Shown here one piece after another: positions 26,924 through 35,532 of a stretch of DNA of 64,000 nucleotides. The stretch spans positions 22,268 to 86,267 of the forward strand of contig CAWCWA010000025.1 of NCBI GenBank assembly GCA_963799085.1, in the 5' to 3' direction. The position numbers were made by a program, and so were the translations under genes. Below the pieces are notes generated by a model. That model worked only from the letters and a program-made list of their open reading frames with translations, was not told the DNA's origin and ran no database searches. Origin of the DNA: AP-15 sp963799085 (GTDB taxonomy: Bacteria > Pseudomonadota > Alphaproteobacteria > ATCC43930 > CGMCC-115725). The first letter of the stretch is position 1. Every line of letters begins with the position of its first letter.

Positions 26924-29197
26924 CCATCGCGAACCGCTATATCGGCAGCCCGGTCGAGCGGGTCGAGGATCTGCGCTTCCTGCGCGGCCGGGGACAATAC
27001 CTCGACGACCTGTCGCGCCGACGGTCTGTTGCACGCCGCCATCTTGCGCAGTTCGGTCGCGCACGGCCGCGTCCGCTCGATCGACCCTGCGCCGGCAACG
27101 GCCCTTCCCGGCGTTCGTCGCCGTCATCACAGCTGCGGATATGGGCGGTGCGGTGCCGCGCATTCCAATCCGCCTGCAGCCGCTGCCGGAGCTCGAGCCG
27201 TTTCATCAGCCGGTCATTGCCGAAGACAAGGTCCGCTATGTCGGAGAGCCGATCGCCGTCGTTATGGCGGAAAGCGCCGCGATCGCCGAGGACGCGCTCG
27301 ACCTGATCCGCGTCGATATCGAGGCATTGCCGGCGGTGGCCGATCGCCGCGAGGCGGCAAAGAACGAGACGCTGCTGTTCGAAGAGAGCGGCGGCAATCT
27401 CGCGATCCGATACGACGCCGTGCGCGGCGATGCGGCAGCCGCCTTTGCGCGGGCGGAATATACGAGGCGCGAAAACTTCTCGGTGCAGCGCCACATGGCG
27501 CTGACATGGAACCGCGCGGCGTGATGGCCGAATGGGACGCGGCCCTCGGGCGATTGACCGTGTCGGGCGCGGCCAAGGTGGCGTTCTTCAATCGCCGCAT
27601 CCTGGCGGCGCATGATGGGTTTGCCCGAGAGTGCCATCGACATGGTCGAAAACGATGTCGGCGGCGGGTTCGGCCAGCGCGGCGAATTCTATCCCGAGGA
27701 TTTTCTGATCCCGTTCGCGGCGCGGCTCGCTTCGCCGGCCGGTCAAATGGATCGAAGACCGGCGCGAGCATCTGATGGCCGCCAACCATGCGCGCGAAGC
27801 CGATTGCGAGCTCGAAATCGCCTGCAGCCGCGACGGCACGATCCTGGCGCTGCGCGGTCATGTCTGGACCGACATGGGCGCCTATATGCGGACCAACGGC
27901 ATGGTCGGGGCGCGCAACACGGCGCAATTCCTGTCCGGCCCGTACGATATTCCCGACATCGACATCGACGCCTCGCTGCTGCTGACCAACAAAACGCCGG
28001 TCGGCACCTATCGCGGTCCGGGGCGGTTCGAGGGCGATTTCTTCCGCGAGCGGCTGTTGATCATCGCGGCGCGCGATCTGGGGATCGACCCGATCGAGTT
28101 CCGTCGGCGCAATCTGGTGACCTCGGACCAGATGCCCTATCCGTCGCCCGACGATCACGCCTTACGAGAACAAGGACGAATACGACAGCGGCGACTATCG
28201 CTCGACCCTCGACCGCTGCCTCGCAGGAGTTCGGCTGGGACGACAAGGCAAAGCGTGCAGGGCCGGCTGATCGACGGCCGCTGTCATGGCGTCGCGATCG
28301 GCTGCTTTGTCGAGGGTGGCGCCGCCGGCCCGCGGGAGAATGCGCGGCTGGCGATCGAGCCCGACGGCCGGGTCGCGGTATCTGTCGGCGTGTCGGCGGT
28401 CGGGCAGGGTGTCGAGACCGTGTACGCCCAGATCGCCGCCGACGCGCTCGAAGTGACGCTCGACCGGATCAGCGGCGTCGCGCACGGCTCGACCACGATT
28501 GTGCGCGAAGGCTTCGGCTCGTTCCATTCGCGCGCGGTGGTCATGGGGGGCTCGGCTGTCTTGCTGGCGGCGGAAAGCCTGAAACGCGCGATCCGCGAGG
28601 CCGCGGCGGCGCGATTGGCTTGCGCGGCCGAAGAGGTGACGCTCGCCGACGGCGCCGCGGTCGCGTCGAACGGCAAATCGCTCGCCTGGGCCGAGCTGGC
28701 GGGCCTGTCGGTCGAGGAAAGCTTCGCCAACACCCGCCACACCTACAGCTACGGGGCTCATGCCGCGCATCTCGCGGTCGATCCCGGCACCGGCCATGTG
28801 GCGCTCCTCGACTATGTCGCGGTCGAGGATGTCGGGCGGATCATCAATCCGCTTGCTGCTCAAGGGGCAGATGATCGGCGCCATCGTGCAGGGGCTGGGC
28901 GGCGCGCTCCTCGAACACCTCGTCTATGACCGCGAGGGGCAATTGCTGACCGGCAGCCTCGCCGATTATCTGTTGCCGACGGCGAGCGACTTCCCGCGCA
29001 TCCGCGCAATTCCGATGGAGGAGCATCCCTCGCCGATCAACCCGCTCGGCGCCAAGGGGGCCGGCGAAGGGGGCATCGTCCCGGTCGGCGGGGTGATCGC
29101 CAACGCGGTCGCCGCGGCCCTGGCCTCGCTCGGTGTCGAGCCGCGCGAATTGCCGCTGTCGCCGCCGCGCGTCTGGCGGCTGATCCACCCGGAGTAA
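26920..29197 (+). CDS. Molybdenum hydroxylase molybdopterin-binding (large) subunit, many frameshifts
   Basis: About 755 residues if repaired. It starts IANRYIGSPVERVEDLRFLR, the common large-subunit beginning, followed by HAAILRSSVAHGRVRSIDP, KVRYVGEPIAVVMAESAA, NDVGGGFGQRGEFYPEDFLI and NKTPVGTYRGPGRFEGDFF, then VSVGVSAVGQGVETVYAQIA and INPLGAKGAGEGGIVPVGGV with the catalytic Glu region. By my reading the frame changes at about 27010, 27115, 27495, 27605, 27740, 28157, 28225, 28258 and 28856, the densest cluster in the window. The active-site loop TYRGPGR is not the AYxCSFR of form I CO dehydrogenase, so aerobic CO oxidation is not supported; the substrate is unknown. Confidence 0.75.
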
Positions 29198-29231
29198 GCC
29201 CGTGGCCAGGGTCCCGTCGGCCGAATTCCTA

Positions 29232-30516
29232 TCAGCCGGCGGCCAGGATCGTTTGCGCGATTTCCCTTCCGTCGAAGAGCGCCGCCTCGACCGTGCCCAT
29301 ATCCGGGCCGGCATAGAAGGCCTCACCACAAAAGTAGACAGCGCCGGCCGCCGCTTTTTTCAGCGCCGCCTGAGCCTCGCGTGTTTTGGGCGTGGCATAG
29401 GAATAGGCGCCGCGCGCAAACGGGTCGTTTCCCCAGTTGATCGCCCGCGAGGCGACGAGTTCTCCCCTGATGTGGTCGAGGGGCAGAGCGAAAATCTCGG
29501 CGAGCGAGGCCAGCCCCATGTCCACGATCTCGGTTGCGGTGAGGGAGGACACGCGGTCGGCCTTGGGTCCGGCGTACCACCCCGTCAGTACCGGATAGCC
29601 GGCCGGATGCTGGGTCCACCAGGTCGGGACCGTCGCGTCGGAGAGCAGGAACGACAGATCGCTCAGGTCTCGCCCGGCATGACGAGCCCACCATTTCGTA
29701 GCGAAGCGCAACAGGATCTTGACGACGTTACCGAAACCGATATCGGAAACGGCTGCTGCCCGTTCGCGCGCCGCCGCCGCAAGCTCCATGTCGCGGAGGA
29801 GCGGAAGCGGTACAGCGAGGATCGCGGCGTCGGCCTCGAACACGGCGCCGTTACGACAATTCGCGGCAATCCGGCCGCGGCTCTCGTTGATCGCCGTCAC
29901 CTCCGCGCCGAGCTGGATCACGGCGCTGTGTTGGCGGCACACCGATGAGAGATGCTCGACGAGCGCGCCGTAACCCTCCGCGATCCTCCCCTGCTGACCC
30001 TCGCCCCGGGCCATCCATTCCTCGCGCACTGCAAAGGTGCTGGCGCGGCGCGGGTCGGCTGCGTCGTAGCCCTCGACCATCCGCGTGATTGCCCGGCGCA
30101 ACTCGGTCGTATTGCCGACCGGCAAGATGTGTCTCCAGGAACTCGGCGATGGGAAGATCGGATTTAACCTCCCGCAAGGCTTGATAGAACCGATCCGCCT
30201 CGGGAAGCGAGGTCTCATCGGGCAGCAATGCGCCCGTCCGAGTGCTCCATCGCGTGCCGGCGTGCGGCGACAGTGAAAGCCGCGCCTCGCGCATCAAGGC
30301 GCGTGTCACGGGCGCCGCGCCGTGAACGAACTCGGCGCCGCCCTCCGCCGGATATCCGAATTCCTCGGCCGGCAACGGGTATATGCGGCCGCCACATCGG
30401 TCTCGCGCCTCCAGAATCGTCACCCTCTTGCCGGCGCGGGCAAGATCGCGGGCGGCCATCAGTCCCGCCGCACCTGCGCCCACGATCAGAAGATGCATCA
30501 AATGTGCAGCGGCCAT
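29232..30516 (-). CDS. Flavin-containing amine oxidase (one frameshift)
   Basis: About 427 residues. The N-terminal FAD motif is LLIVGAGAAGLMAARDLARA, followed by ILEARDRCGGRIY and EGGAEFVHGAAPVTRAL, the monoamine oxidase pattern. Near 30117 an extra base after CATCTTGCCGGT shifts to GNTTELRRAITRMVEGYDAA. The C-terminal part has TWWTQHPAGYPVLTGWYAGP and the flavin-capping AVYFCGEAFYAGPDMGTVEA. The start could be 30516 or the ATG at 30498. It would oxidise an amine to an imine with release of peroxide. It stands tail to tail with the molybdenum hydroxylase operon. Confidence 0.82.
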
Positions 30517-30583
30517 TGCCCGCCCAACCCCTTTCGCCTTGCTACCATGGGGCCTTCTATCACCGCGGCACGCTTCTCGGCGA

Positions 30584-31801
30584 TCATGACCGTCCGCCGG
30601 TTAGGCTCGGGGCTTCCCCACGGGCCGCCGCTGGTTCAGGCCGCACCAGGGCGATTCCAACCCACAGCGCCGGAAAGGCGCAGACGGCCCAGCCGGCGCC
30701 GTAACCGCCGGTCAGAGCCAGCAGCAGCGAGAAGACGGACGGGCCGACGAATGCCCCGACCTGGCCGAACGACAGCACGCCGCCGGTGACCGCGCCGATC
30801 GTGCCCGAGGGCGCAAGGCGTGCGGCCTCCGACAAAAGAATGCCGTGCCAGGAAAGCGCGGTCGCGCTCAGCACCGCGCCGACCACCGCAATCGCGAGCG
30901 TCGGCCAGGCCGCACTGACCATTCCGATCAGCGCCACGCTAGCCGCCATGCCGAAAGCGAGGCCTGCCATCACCAGACGGGGGGCGACCCGGAAACTCCC
31001 CAGCCAGCCCCACAGCACGCGGCACGGCACCGCAAGCGCGACGACAAGCGAGAACACGAACCCCGCCGCCGCCAGTTCATACCCGATCGAGACGAGGTAG
31101 GTGACGAAATAGGCGATGAAGACCGCTTGGATGCCGTTGAAGGCGAAGCAGGCGAAGGACATCCCCCGGAGCTCGCGGGTCTTCAGAACCGATGCGACGG
31201 TGCTGGGAAGATCCGATAGGCGGAAGCGGCGCGAGGGCAGGCGGTCGGCGTCGAACCGGGCCCGCAAGGGCTGCAGCATGACCGCACCCGCGACGCAGGC
31301 GGCGCCGGTTGCCAGCATCGCGCCGCGCCATCCCAGGAGTTGCGCCACCGCCGGGCCGAGAAAGCCGCAGATCAACAGCCCCGCGGGCACGGCCGTCTGC
31401 TTGATCGAGAATACCAGCGGGGCCAGATGCCGCGGCGTAACCCGGCCCAGCAATTGCGAGCTGGTCGGGGTCGAGACGGCAGCACCACCGCCGCCGATGA
31501 TCGCCGAAGCGGCAAAACCGAAGAGCCCGCCTCCCGCCGCAACGGCCATGCCCGCGCCGAGAAGCGCCAGCGCCACCTGGCTCATGCGCAGCGCGCCATA
31601 GCGAACGATGACGCTGCCGCACCCCATCTGGCCGAAGAGTGCGGCGACAGCCGAGATGCCGTAATAGACGCCGAGCCAAGCGGGGGCGGCGTGGAGCTCG
31701 GCGATCACCAGAGGCGCCACCACCGCGGGAAGCGTCTTGCCGACCGAGGCGAAGGTCTGCTGGGCAAACATCGCCAAGAGCGCGGTCAACATCGTGGACA
31801 C
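30584..31801 (-). CDS. Major facilitator superfamily transporter
   Basis: 405 residues with about twelve hydrophobic segments. It starts GTG at 31801, or ATG at 31792. Features include VAALFGQMGCGSVIVRYGAL in the first cytoplasmic loop region, ISAVAALFGQMGCG, the long central loop DADRLPSRRFRLSDLPST, and GTIGAVTGGVLSFGQVGAFV in the C-terminal half. This type usually exports or imports small organic compounds by proton exchange. It follows the amine oxidase on the same strand upstream by 67 bases and could share a transcript. The substrate is unknown. Confidence 0.82.
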   Translation of the reverse strand: MSTMLTALLAMFAQQTFASVGKTLPAVVAPLVIAELHAAPAWLGVYYGISAVAALFGQMGCGSVIVRYGALRMSQVALALLGAGMAVAAGGGLFGFAASAIIGGGGAAVSTPTSSQLLGRVTPRHLAPLVFSIKQTAVPAGLLICGFLGPAVAQLLGWRGAMLATGAACVAGAVMLQPLRARFDADRLPSRRFRLSDLPSTVASVLKTRELRGMSFACFAFNGIQAVFIAYFVTYLVSIGYELAAAGFVFSLVVALAVPCRVLWGWLGSFRVAPRLVMAGLAFGMAASVALIGMVSAAWPTLAIAVVGAVLSATALSWHGILLSEAARLAPSGTIGAVTGGVLSFGQVGAFVGPSVFSLLLALTGGYGAGWAVCAFPALWVGIALVRPEPAAARGEAPSLTGGRS

Positions 31802-31961
31802 GTCAGGCCGCCCCTCGATCCCGCTTCGCCGCTGATCCTGTGGCTAGGATAGTTTTGGTCCGGCTTCCCTGGCTAGCGGCGCATGTCAGGCAGGCAGAAC
31901 CGCCGGGGAGTGCGGATGACCCCGGCCCACACAGGCTCGGCCGGTTTCCGCGGGCTGGCGG

Positions 31962-32471
31962 CTACGGGCGGCGGGTCGATCCCCTGGCCCGGCCGGGCAA
32001 CGGCTGCGCCTGCGCCAGCGCCCGCAGCAGATCCGCCCGGCTGACGACGCCGGCGAGTTTCCCCTCGCGCATCACCGGCACGCGCTTGATCCGGTGGGTT
32101 TCAAGCAGCCCGGCGATCTCGGCGATGGTGGCCGCCTCGTCGACCGAAACGACCTTGCGGCTCATCACGTCCTTCGCCCGCAGACCATGCGCTTTCAAGT
32201 AATTGAGAAACTCCCTGCTGCGCTGCGTATCGGCCTCGAAGAGGTCGAGCCACCAGGACCGGCTTGGTCCGCCTTCCGCGGGCCAGCGGCGCACCAGATC
32301 GCCTTCGCTGACCATGCCGACAAGATTGCCGCCCTCATCGAGGACGGGTGCGGCGCTGATGCCCTCGCGCAGCAGCAGATTGGCGACCTCCCTGAGAGGC
32401 GTTTCGGCCATGACATACGCAGCAGGCGCTGTCATGACCGCGGCCGCCCTGATGGTGCTCACAGATTTCAT
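31962..32471 (-). CDS. CBS-domain protein
   Basis: 169 residues made of a pair of CBS motifs. CBS1 covers VMTAPAAYVMAETPLREVAN to PVLDEGGNLVGMVSEGDLVR, and CBS2 covers DVMSRKVVSVDEAATIAEIA to RVPVMREGKLAGVVSRADLL. Between them is an extra helical stretch, SWWLDLFEADTQRSREFLNY, common in two-CBS stress or hypoxia-type proteins. Paired CBS motifs bind adenine nucleotides and act as sensors. No effector domain is attached, so the partner is unknown. Confidence 0.85.
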   Translation of the reverse strand: MKSVSTIRAAAVMTAPAAYVMAETPLREVANLLLREGISAAPVLDEGGNLVGMVSEGDLVRRWPAEGGPSRSWWLDLFEADTQRSREFLNYLKAHGLRAKDVMSRKVVSVDEAATIAEIAGLLETHRIKRVPVMREGKLAGVVSRADLLRALAQAQPLPGRARGSTRRP

Positions 32472-32674
32472 CGCTCAAAGCCCCGCTGCTGCGACGCGTT
32501 TCGATGGCGGAGTGCTTCACGTCAGCAATTCAACGCTCGCGGCCCGCATTGCTCCCTACCGGAGTAGATGGAATTGCGACTGCTGTTGCGCATCGCCTCA
32601 AATGAGGGATGCGTGCGGATCGAGGTAAGGCCGCGCGTTTCAGCCGGGTCTGAGAGGTCCAGGCCGGCGCGGCG

Positions 32675-32795
32675 TTTGCTGTTTTTGCTGTTATTTGCAA
32701 CGAATTTACAGCAAATGGCCTCGCGCCGGGATTCCTCACTCTGCGCTAGCTGAAGGCCAGAATGCCATGCGATTGTGGCAATTTTGCGAGAGCCG
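32675..32795 (+). repeat. Composite dispersed repeat, copy 2
   Basis: Block A (32675-32713) reads TTTGCTGTTTTTGCTGTT with the imperfect inverted repeat GCTGTTATTT / AATTTACAGC. Block B (32767-32795) reads ATGCGATTGTGGCAATTTTG. It fills most of the 303-base gap between the CBS gene and the truncated RAYT gene and abuts a degenerate REP unit at 32803. Nothing else is seen in that gap. Confidence 0.7.
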
Positions 32796-33305
32796 TGGGA
32801 TTGGTGGAGCGCGGCAAAACCCATCGCGTTTCGGAGGGCTGCGTCGATGACGGCTCTCGCCGCAACTTTATTGCTGCGCGCAGCCTTCCGGGAAACGCGA
32901 CGGCGGCATCCATTTACGATCGACGCCATCGTCGTCTTGCCGGACCACCTGCACGCGGTTTGGACGTTGCCGGAGGGAGACGCCGATTTCGCCACCCGCT
33001 GGCGGTTGATCAAGGGGGATTTCTCGCGGCGTTTGCCGGACGGAGAGCGGGTCTCGGCCAGCCGCCGGCAAAAGGGCGAACGCGGCGTCTGGCAGCGGCG
33101 TTTTTGGGAGCACACATTGCGGGATGAAGACGATTTCACCCGCCGCGTCGATTACATCCATTTCAACCCGGTCAAGCACGGCCATGCCGTGCGGGCGAGG
33201 GATTGGCCGTATTCCTCGTTTCACCGCATGGTGCGGCTCGGGATTTATCCCGAAGATTGGGCCGGCGGCCCCGACCAGGCCGAAGCCGGTTTCGGCGAAC
33301 GGTGA
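32775..33305 (+). CDS. REP-associated tyrosine transposase (RAYT/TnpA-REP), N-terminally truncated
   Basis: A 176-residue ORF. The Y1/HUH core is present: HPFTIDAIVVLPDHLHAVWT with the His-x-His metal motif, DFATRWRLIKGDFSRRLPDG, KGERGVWQRRFWEHTLRDED and VDYIHFNPVKHGHAVRARDW, which contains the likely nucleophilic Tyr. Full-length relatives begin with a beta-strand block (RRxRxPGGTYFFTVNL) that is missing here; the first about 30 residues instead translate repeat DNA and a degenerate REP unit. RAYTs cut and join REP palindromes, and REP units lie on both sides. It may be inactive because of the missing N-terminus. Confidence 0.82.
   Translation: MAILREPWDWWSAAKPIAFRRAASMTALAATLLLRAAFRETRRRHPFTIDAIVVLPDHLHAVWTLPEGDADFATRWRLIKGDFSRRLPDGERVSASRRQKGERGVWQRRFWEHTLRDEDDFTRRVDYIHFNPVKHGHAVRARDWPYSSFHRMVRLGIYPEDWAGGPDQAEAGFGER
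32803..32827 (+). repeat. Degenerate REP unit, 5' side of the RAYT gene
   Basis: GGTGGAGCGCGGCAAAACCC resembles the intact unit at 33322 (GGGTAGAGCGCAGCGAAACC) with a few changes and is followed by the same ATCGCG. It lies inside the extended RAYT reading frame, which suggests the gene's 5' end was replaced by repeat DNA. Confidence 0.55.
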
Positions 33306-33321
33306 CGCGCAGAGGAGGCAG

Positions 33322-33348
33322 GATGGGTAGAGCGCAGCGAAACCCATC
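33322..33348 (+). repeat. REP palindrome a, 3' side of the RAYT gene
   Basis: A 27-base unit with GATGGGT and ACCCATC arms around AGAGCGCAGCGAA, able to form a seven-pair hairpin. It begins 17 bases after the RAYT stop. An inverted copy lies about 100 bases further on, forming a BIME-like pair. Confidence 0.75.
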
Positions 33349-33450
33349 GCGATGTGAGAAGCGGCCCAATAAAAGGGAGGACGTTGCCACCGTCCGTCGG
33401 CTCGCCGTGCGTTTCGTGATCGTACCTTCACCCGGCGGCTGGCGGAGATG

Positions 33451-33476
33451 ATGGGTTTCGCTCCGCTCTACCCATC
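33451..33476 (-). repeat. REP palindrome b, inverted copy
   Basis: ATGGGTTTCGCTCCGCTCTA followed by CCCATC is the reverse complement of unit a with one change (CTCCGCTC for CTGCGCTC). Units a and b face each other across about 100 bases of unique sequence, the layout of a BIME mobilised by a RAYT. Confidence 0.75.
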
Positions 33477-33571
33477 CTACGTGCTGCGGAGCAGTTTAGT
33501 TCAATCAAAATTTCTCAATCAGCCGCTCAAACTTGTCAACTCCGGCGTACTCTGAAAAGGAATTTCTACCC

Positions 33572-33979
33572 TCATCTAAATAACTGCATCGCGATTTCTT
33601 TTAATATTCTCATATTTTTCCCTATGATGTCGGGATTTTCAACTGCATTATGGACTATGTCGTTACGAATCCCATATAATTCTTTGATCTTCATCGCGAT
33701 TAAATTATGTTTCTTCGGCTGCGCGTAATAAGTTAACAGTTGTAATATGGCTGCATCTTTGTGTCCGGCCAATTTCAGGCCTTTTACCTCTTTTTTCGCA
33801 GGAGCAAGAAACTCGCAGCACTCCCAGTAGTCGCAAAACCGATCGATAATGTCTTCTTCTGTGGACGCGTTTTTCAGACGGCGCGACGCTACAGCAATTC
33901 CCCGTAATTCTTCCAGTGAGATCAAGTCTACGAAAAGGCAGTAGCTCCCTAACGCTGTCTGAATCTGATCAGTAGTTAG
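33572..33979 (-). pseudogene. HEPN-like gene, 3' part (split by the IS5 element)
   Basis: This part encodes about 135 residues reading TLTTDQIQTALGSYCLFVDL through to the stop at 33572. Near its end is MKIKELYGIRNDIVHNAVEN, in which RNDIVH is the R-x4-H motif of HEPN ribonuclease domains. Adding one TTAG copy and the 5' part at 34914-35468 gives one in-frame ORF of 320 residues (junction VRQT-L-TTDQ). The DNA is much more AT-rich than its surroundings. HEPN proteins of this layout often act in phage defence or toxin systems; that role is only inferred. Confidence 0.7.
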
Positions 33980-34909
33980 TGTCCGACTCATAATACAGTG
34001 TGAGCGTGTGTTAGCCTTGCTAATCTACGCATAAGTAGCTTGGTGCTGGCGAGAAACAGCCAGGCGAGAGCGCTTTCCAGGCTGGCCTCGAAGTCCTTGG
34101 CGAGGCGGCGGTTGCGACTGAGCCAAGCCAAGGTGCGCTCGACAACCCAGCGCCGCGGCAGAACCACAAAGCCGGTTGCCGGATCGCTGCGCTTGACGAT
34201 CTGGACCGTCCACCGGCCGATCTTGTCGAGGGCGGTGGCCAGTTTGGCCCCGGCATAGCCGCCATCGGCAAAGACGTGGCGCAGCCAGGGATAGAGAAAA
34301 CGGGCGCCGGCCAGGACCAGCGGCGCGCCGTCGCGATCCTGGATGTCGGCGGGATGAACCACGGCCGCGACCGGCAGGCCAAGGGTGTCGGTGAGCAGAT
34401 GGCGCTTGCGTCCGTTGATCTTCTTGCCGGCGTCATAGCCGCGCGGCCCCCCGGCTTCGGTGGTCTTGACCGACTGGCTGTCGATCACCCCGGCGCTGGG
34501 GCTGGCCTCGCGCCCGCTGGCCTCGCGCACCCGCATCAGCAAGCCGTGATTGATCTTGCGCCACAACCCGTCCTCCCGCCACCGGTAGAAGAAGCGCTGT
34601 ACCGTCGAATACGGCGGAAACTCCTTTGGCAACTGCCGCCACTGGCAACCGGTCGTCAGCATGTAGAGCAGCGCGTTGACGACAGCCCGCAATTGCGTGG
34701 TGCGCGGTCGCCCCAGCTTCTTGTCCGGCGGCAGTTCGGCTTCGATCAACCCCCACTCCTGATCGGTGACATCGCTTGCATAGCGCAGATCTTCCCGGCC
34801 ATACTGCCGTCGAGTGGTTTCAGTCCACATCTTGTGCCCCCCGTCTCGCGTGCCAACCAGACGGATACACAAGTTGCTGAAATCACTCAATTCATTTCGG
34901 GTCAGCCTC
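33980..34909 (-). mobile_element. IS5-family insertion sequence with TTAG target duplication
   Basis: The element is about 930 bases. TTAG occurs directly outside both ends (33976-33979 and 34910-34913), matching the YTAR target preference and 4-base duplication of many IS5-family elements. The ends, read inwards, are TGTCCGACTCATAA and GAGGCTGACCCGAA, which align loosely with a one-base offset. Removing the element and one TTAG joins the two flanking ORFs in frame, which confirms the boundaries. Confidence 0.82.
33988..34830 (-). CDS. IS5-family transposase
   Basis: About 280 residues from the ATG at 34830 (MWTETTRRQYGREDLRYASD); an ORF extension to 34890 reaches the terminal repeat and is unlikely. 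The N-terminal insertion-element domain has VTDQEWGLIEAELPP and CQWRQLPKEFPPYSTVQRFF. The DDE triad is in AGVIDSQSVKTTEAGG, HVFADGGYAGAKLA and RRWVVERTLAWLSRNRRLAK. The frame is intact, so the element may still be active. Confidence 0.88.
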   Translation of the reverse strand: MWTETTRRQYGREDLRYASDVTDQEWGLIEAELPPDKKLGRPRTTQLRAVVNALLYMLTTGCQWRQLPKEFPPYSTVQRFFYRWREDGLWRKINHGLLMRVREASGREASPSAGVIDSQSVKTTEAGGPRGYDAGKKINGRKRHLLTDTLGLPVAAVVHPADIQDRDGAPLVLAGARFLYPWLRHVFADGGYAGAKLATALDKIGRWTVQIVKRSDPATGFVVLPRRWVVERTLAWLSRNRRLAKDFEASLESALAWLFLASTKLLMRRLARLTHAHTVL

Positions 34910-34913
34910 TTAG

Positions 34914-35468
34914 AGTTTGGCGCACCTCAGGTTCATAATGAATGGTCATCGGCGCGTGGATTTTCCGCTGACCGGTGTGGAACTCGTCGATTAGAAGCTG
35001 TTCTATCGGCACAATCCGCTCGCCAAGAAAGAAGGTGAAAAACGGTATTGCAACGTCCAGGAGGTCGCGTGATACCTCCATTGCAGCACCAGCCGGGTAG
35101 TCGCCTCCTAGACCCACAGAAATATCTATTTCTCCTTCGCGGCGGCGGATGGGAGATATGTTGGAGATTGGACTGCCAGGGCTTCCGTCACTAGAAATGA
35201 CGTTGCCTTGCCAGTAACCAATTTCTCTTCCTAGTATGACGTAAGAAAACGATGATTCTTCATCGACTGGCTTGGCTGGCACGGCGAAATTGGGCCGATT
35301 TACGAAGGTCCGTATCAAAACGGATATCTTGATGTTGGCACCGTCGATATTTGCGGATGTTAGAGCAATGTGTTTAAGTTCAATTCCTTGGGGCCAGAGA
35401 TGATAAATGCGGCAAGATTGGCGCACTTGGAACTCTGTCGTTGAACCACCTTCTAAGCTGATTGTCAT
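34914..35468 (-). pseudogene. HEPN-like gene, 5' part (split by the IS5 element)
   Basis: The first about 185 residues of the disrupted gene. It starts ATG at 35468 (MTISLEGGSTTEFQVRQSCR) and is rich in beta strands, for example FSYVILGREIGYWQGNVISS, ending FHTGQRKIHAPMTIHYEPEV and RQTL before the TTAG duplication. I do not recognise a named domain in this half; its size and strand-rich nature resemble the N-terminal sensing half of ApeA-like HEPN proteins, but that is tentative. Base composition is lower in GC than in the neighbouring nrdJ gene. Confidence 0.65.
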
Positions 35469-35532
35469 AACGTTCCCGAAATCTACTGAATATCAAAGGG
35501 GTTTACTTAGCTCTGGCACGAAAGCATGCTAT

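Noticed and set aside
27960..28040. Form I aerobic CO dehydrogenase (coxMSL)
   Set aside because: Gene order matches coxMSL, but the active-site loop is TYRGPGR, not AYxCSFR, so the operon is called only a molybdenum hydroxylase.
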